Below are positions 61,979 through 64,000 of a stretch of DNA of 64,000 nucleotides, piece by piece. The number at the start of each line of letters is the position of its first letter. The stretch's first letter is position 1. The DNA comes from CAVZCK01 sp963798805. Lineage in GTDB: Bacteria; Pseudomonadota; Alphaproteobacteria; Rhizobiales; Rhodomicrobiaceae. Made by a program: the position numbers and the translations under genes. Location of the stretch: contig CAWCVC010000002.1 of NCBI GenBank assembly GCA_963798805.1, positions 124,001-188,000 of the forward strand, read 5' to 3'. The notes under the pieces are model-generated. The model made no database searches. It worked only from the letters and a program-made list of their open reading frames with translations, and was not told the origin of the DNA.

Positions 61979-62765
61979 GCCGGCCTCCTTTCACACGCTG
62001 CGGCATGCGATCGAGAAACATCAGCAAGGCCTGAATGATTGCCGCCGGGTTAGGCGGACAGCCAGGCAGATAAACGTCGACCGGCAGAACGCCGTCGAGT
62101 CCATGTCCCGACGCATATCCCCCTTCCGCAATACCGCCCGAGGCCGCGCAAGTTCCGACGGCCATCACCCAGCGCGGCTCGGCCATCGCCTCATAGGTTG
62201 CGCGCAGCGGCCCGCGCATGGCGTAGGTGACCGGCCCCGTCACCAGCAGCAGATCGGCGAAACGGGGGGAGGCGGTGAAGAAGACGCCAAGCCGGTGCAG
62301 ATTGTAGAAAGGGTTGTTCAGCGCCTGCAACTCGGACTCGCAGCCGTTGCAAGAGCCCGCATCGACGTGGCGGACATGCAGGCTGCGGCGGAAGCCGCGC
62401 CGCGAAGCGGGGTCAGCGTCGGGGAGCGCCGGAGGGGATTCGCTCCATTTGAGATCATCGCGCCGGCGGACGCCGAAGGCCCAATCGGCGGAGGTAACCA
62501 TCGCGCCGGTCGGGCACGCCTCGGTGCAGAGCTGGCAGACGATGCAGCGGCCGTAGTCGATGTCCAGGCGGTCCGCGCTGTCGCCTTTCATCGTGATGGC
62601 GCGCGTTGGGCAGACATCCGCGCAAACCCGGCAATCCTCCAGGCACGCCCCCGGCTGATAGCGGGGCATGCCCAGAAAACCGGCCTGCCCGTCATCGCCG
62701 TCGGACAGCGGCCAGGGCGCGGTCTGCTTGCCCTGCCATAAGCCCAACAATGTCCATTGCGGCAT
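61968..62765 (-). CDS. hycG: Ferredoxin domain fused to NuoB/HycG-type small subunit
   Basis: A 265-residue electron-transfer subunit. Residues 38-95 carry two 4Fe-4S motifs (C41, C45, C48, C52 and C74, C77, C80, C84). Residues 125-265 are the NuoB/HycG domain with the four ligands of the proximal cluster: C139 and C142 (SCNGCESE), C206 (GTCAASGG) and C236 (PGCPPNP). In hydrogenases and complex I these domains are often separate (HyfH + HyfI), so this is a fusion. AGGAG precedes the start; the hycE-like stop is nine bases upstream. Confidence 0.9.
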   Translation of the reverse strand: MPQWTLLGLWQGKQTAPWPLSDGDDGQAGFLGMPRYQPGACLEDCRVCADVCPTRAITMKGDSADRLDIDYGRCIVCQLCTEACPTGAMVTSADWAFGVRRRDDLKWSESPPALPDADPASRRGFRRSLHVRHVDAGSCNGCESELQALNNPFYNLHRLGVFFTASPRFADLLLVTGPVTYAMRGPLRATYEAMAEPRWVMAVGTCAASGGIAEGGYASGHGLDGVLPVDVYLPGCPPNPAAIIQALLMFLDRMPQRVKGGRLVE

Positions 62766-62774
62766 CGCCGGCTC

Positions 62775-64000
62775 CTATCGGTCGCAGCCCGCGATCGTCA
62801 GCCCGAAGCTGGCTTCGTTGATCGCGTAGTCCATCATGTTGGTGTCATGTACGGTGAACGGAAAAACCCGCCAGTTCGAGAACGACGGCGACTTGATCTT
62901 CACCCGTTTCAATCTACCTGCGTCGCCGAAGTGGACGGCGTAGAATAGCGTGCCGCGCGGAGACTCGGCCCAGCCCAAACCCTCGGACTCTGGCTCGATC
63001 TCGTATTCCGACCGGACCGGACCATCCGGCAGCAGCAAGAGGACGCGCTGCATCAGCGCGATGCTGGCGTCGATCTCGGCCATGCGCACCTGAACCCGCG
63101 CGTGGGCGTCGCCGTCCTTGCGGATCGGCACGATCAATGGCAGCTCGCCATAAGCGGCATACGGATGGTCGCGGCGCAGATCGCTGTCGAGACCGGAGCC
63201 CCTTTGCACCGGCCCCGTCGCGCCCTGGTCGAAAGCGACGCGGCGGTCGAGCTTTCCGGTGGTGATCAGCCGGTCGAGATGGCTGTTGGTGCTCTCGAGA
63301 TGGCGCGCATAGACGGCGAATTTTTCGCGCAGAGCCTCGAGCTCGGCGCCCAGCCAGTCTTTCGGAAACGGATCGCGGCGCAAACCGCCAACCGTCAGGA
63401 TGCTGCGCAGAAAGCGGCTCCCGGTCAGCCGGCAATTGAGCTGCTTGGCGCGCTCTTCGAGGAGCTTGCCTTCGGCTTCTCCGACCTTGAGCGTCGTCGT
63501 GTGGCAGAGATGGCCGAGATAATGCAGATGATTGTAAAGCCGCTCCAACTCGGCGAGCAGGACGCGCAGGAAGCGGGCGCGGGGCGGCACGACGCAATGT
63601 GCCGCGGCCTCGACGGCCTGGGAGTACGCAAGAGCATGTGCGACGCTGCCGACGCCAGAGACGCGCTCGGCCAGCACCACGCCGCACTCGGCGGCGAGGC
63701 CCTCGAAGCGTTTCTCCATGCCTCGATGCTTGAAGAACAGACGCGGCTGATAGTGCAGGATGGATTCGCCGATATAGAAGAACAGGAACTCGGCGGAACT
63801 CCAGGACATCGCCGCGCACCGGGCCGAACGGCAGGAGTTGGACATCGCCGTTGGCGCCCGCAACGTCGGGGACGACCTGGGTGGTTGACCGAAGCTCAAG
63901 CTGAAGCTGCGATGGGTAGTCGGGATCGAATGGCGCGCGCGGTGCGGCGGCGCCGTCATGCAGCACCAGCCTATGCGGTTGCGGATGATCGGCGAATGCG
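62775..64000 (-). pseudogene. hycE: HycE/NuoD-type large subunit lacking Ni-binding cysteines; frameshifted and cut by the window edge
   Basis: Large subunit of a group-4 hydrogenase-like or complex I-like module. It enters from the right edge in one frame (DPDYPSQLQLELRS, LPFGPVRGDVLE) and continues in another (SAEFLFFYIGESI, LFFKHRGMEKRFEGL) to the stop at 62775. Deleting one T of GAGTTCC (minus strand; 63797-63798) joins them as GDVLESAEFLF. The nickel-site motifs are missing: the N-terminal RxCGxC region reads AERVSGVGSVAH, and the C-terminus ASFGLTIAGCDR has no CxxC. So it is not an ordinary hydrogenase but a related complex of unknown reaction. The N-terminal part lies outside the window. 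Confidence 0.85.

Noticed and set aside
60149..62038. 629-residue plus-strand open frame opposite hyfB
   Set aside because: Extreme arginine, glutamine and histidine content typical of an antisense shadow of a membrane protein gene.

Overview
The window is GC-rich, densely coded DNA from an alphaproteobacterium, most likely a Hyphomicrobiales (rhizobial/Bosea-like) soil or plant-associated organism. This is judged from the gene families, high GC at third positions, and the density of TRAP, ABC and TTT importers paired with GntR, LysR, TetR and ROK regulators. It reads as a catabolic accessory region made of consecutive 'importer + enzymes + regulator' cassettes. No rRNA, tRNA, CRISPR array, prophage or replication origin was seen.

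Layout. 1-7.7 kb: quinate/shikimate-type cassette (3-dehydroshikimate dehydratase quiC, aroE-like dehydrogenase, GntR regulator, TRAP transporter dctPQM, AroQ-like protein). 7.9-14 kb: an MDR oxidoreductase, then a 2-hydroxyacid dehydrogenase divergent from a FadR-type GntR regulator and a second TRAP transporter. 14-25.8 kb: TetR regulator, carbohydrate-type ABC transporter (SBP, two permeases, ATPase), a molybdenum hydroxylase (coxM/S/L-like), a GarR-like reductase, CoxG and an M20 amidohydrolase. 26-32.3 kb: ATP-dependent hydantoinase/oxoprolinase hyuAB, an ISAzo13-like insertion sequence, and a GntR regulator that shares an operator-like palindrome with hyuA. 32.3-34.1 kb: BluB-like flavoprotein and a LysR regulator. 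34.4-45.9 kb: pxpA, a biotin carrier, a biotin carboxylase, pxpB, pxpC, a TorT-like SBP with RbsA/RbsC-type ABC proteins, an arylmalonate decarboxylase/racemase-like enzyme, a dihydroorotase-like metallohydrolase and a PLP D-amino-acid enzyme. 46-51.6 kb: SDR, ROK regulator and xylFHG. 51.7-59.1 kb: an orphan DctP-like protein without signal peptide, then a minus-strand operon amidohydrolase-gntR-tctCBA-ldh2-cupin. 59.3-64 kb: a histidine phosphatase and the end of an energy-converting hydrogenase-related membrane complex (hycE-, hycG- and hyfB-like).

How the genes may work together (inference): the centre of the window looks specialised for cyclic amides or N-heterocycles. A molybdenum hydroxylase could convert a ring to a lactam. 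HyuAB and the biotin-linked Pxp set are two different ATP-driven ways to open such rings. M20, dihydroorotase-like and PLP enzymes could then process the amino acids released.

Three genes (coxL-like, RbsC-like permease, hycE-like) carry single-base frameshifts. All three are repaired by the same edit, GAGTTC to GAGTC. Because GAGTC is a GANTC (CcrM methylation) site, shared consensus sequencing error is a likelier explanation than three independent gene deaths. The most unusual biology is the Pxp/biotin-carboxylase cassette and the hydrogenase-like complex whose large subunit lacks the nickel-binding cysteines.
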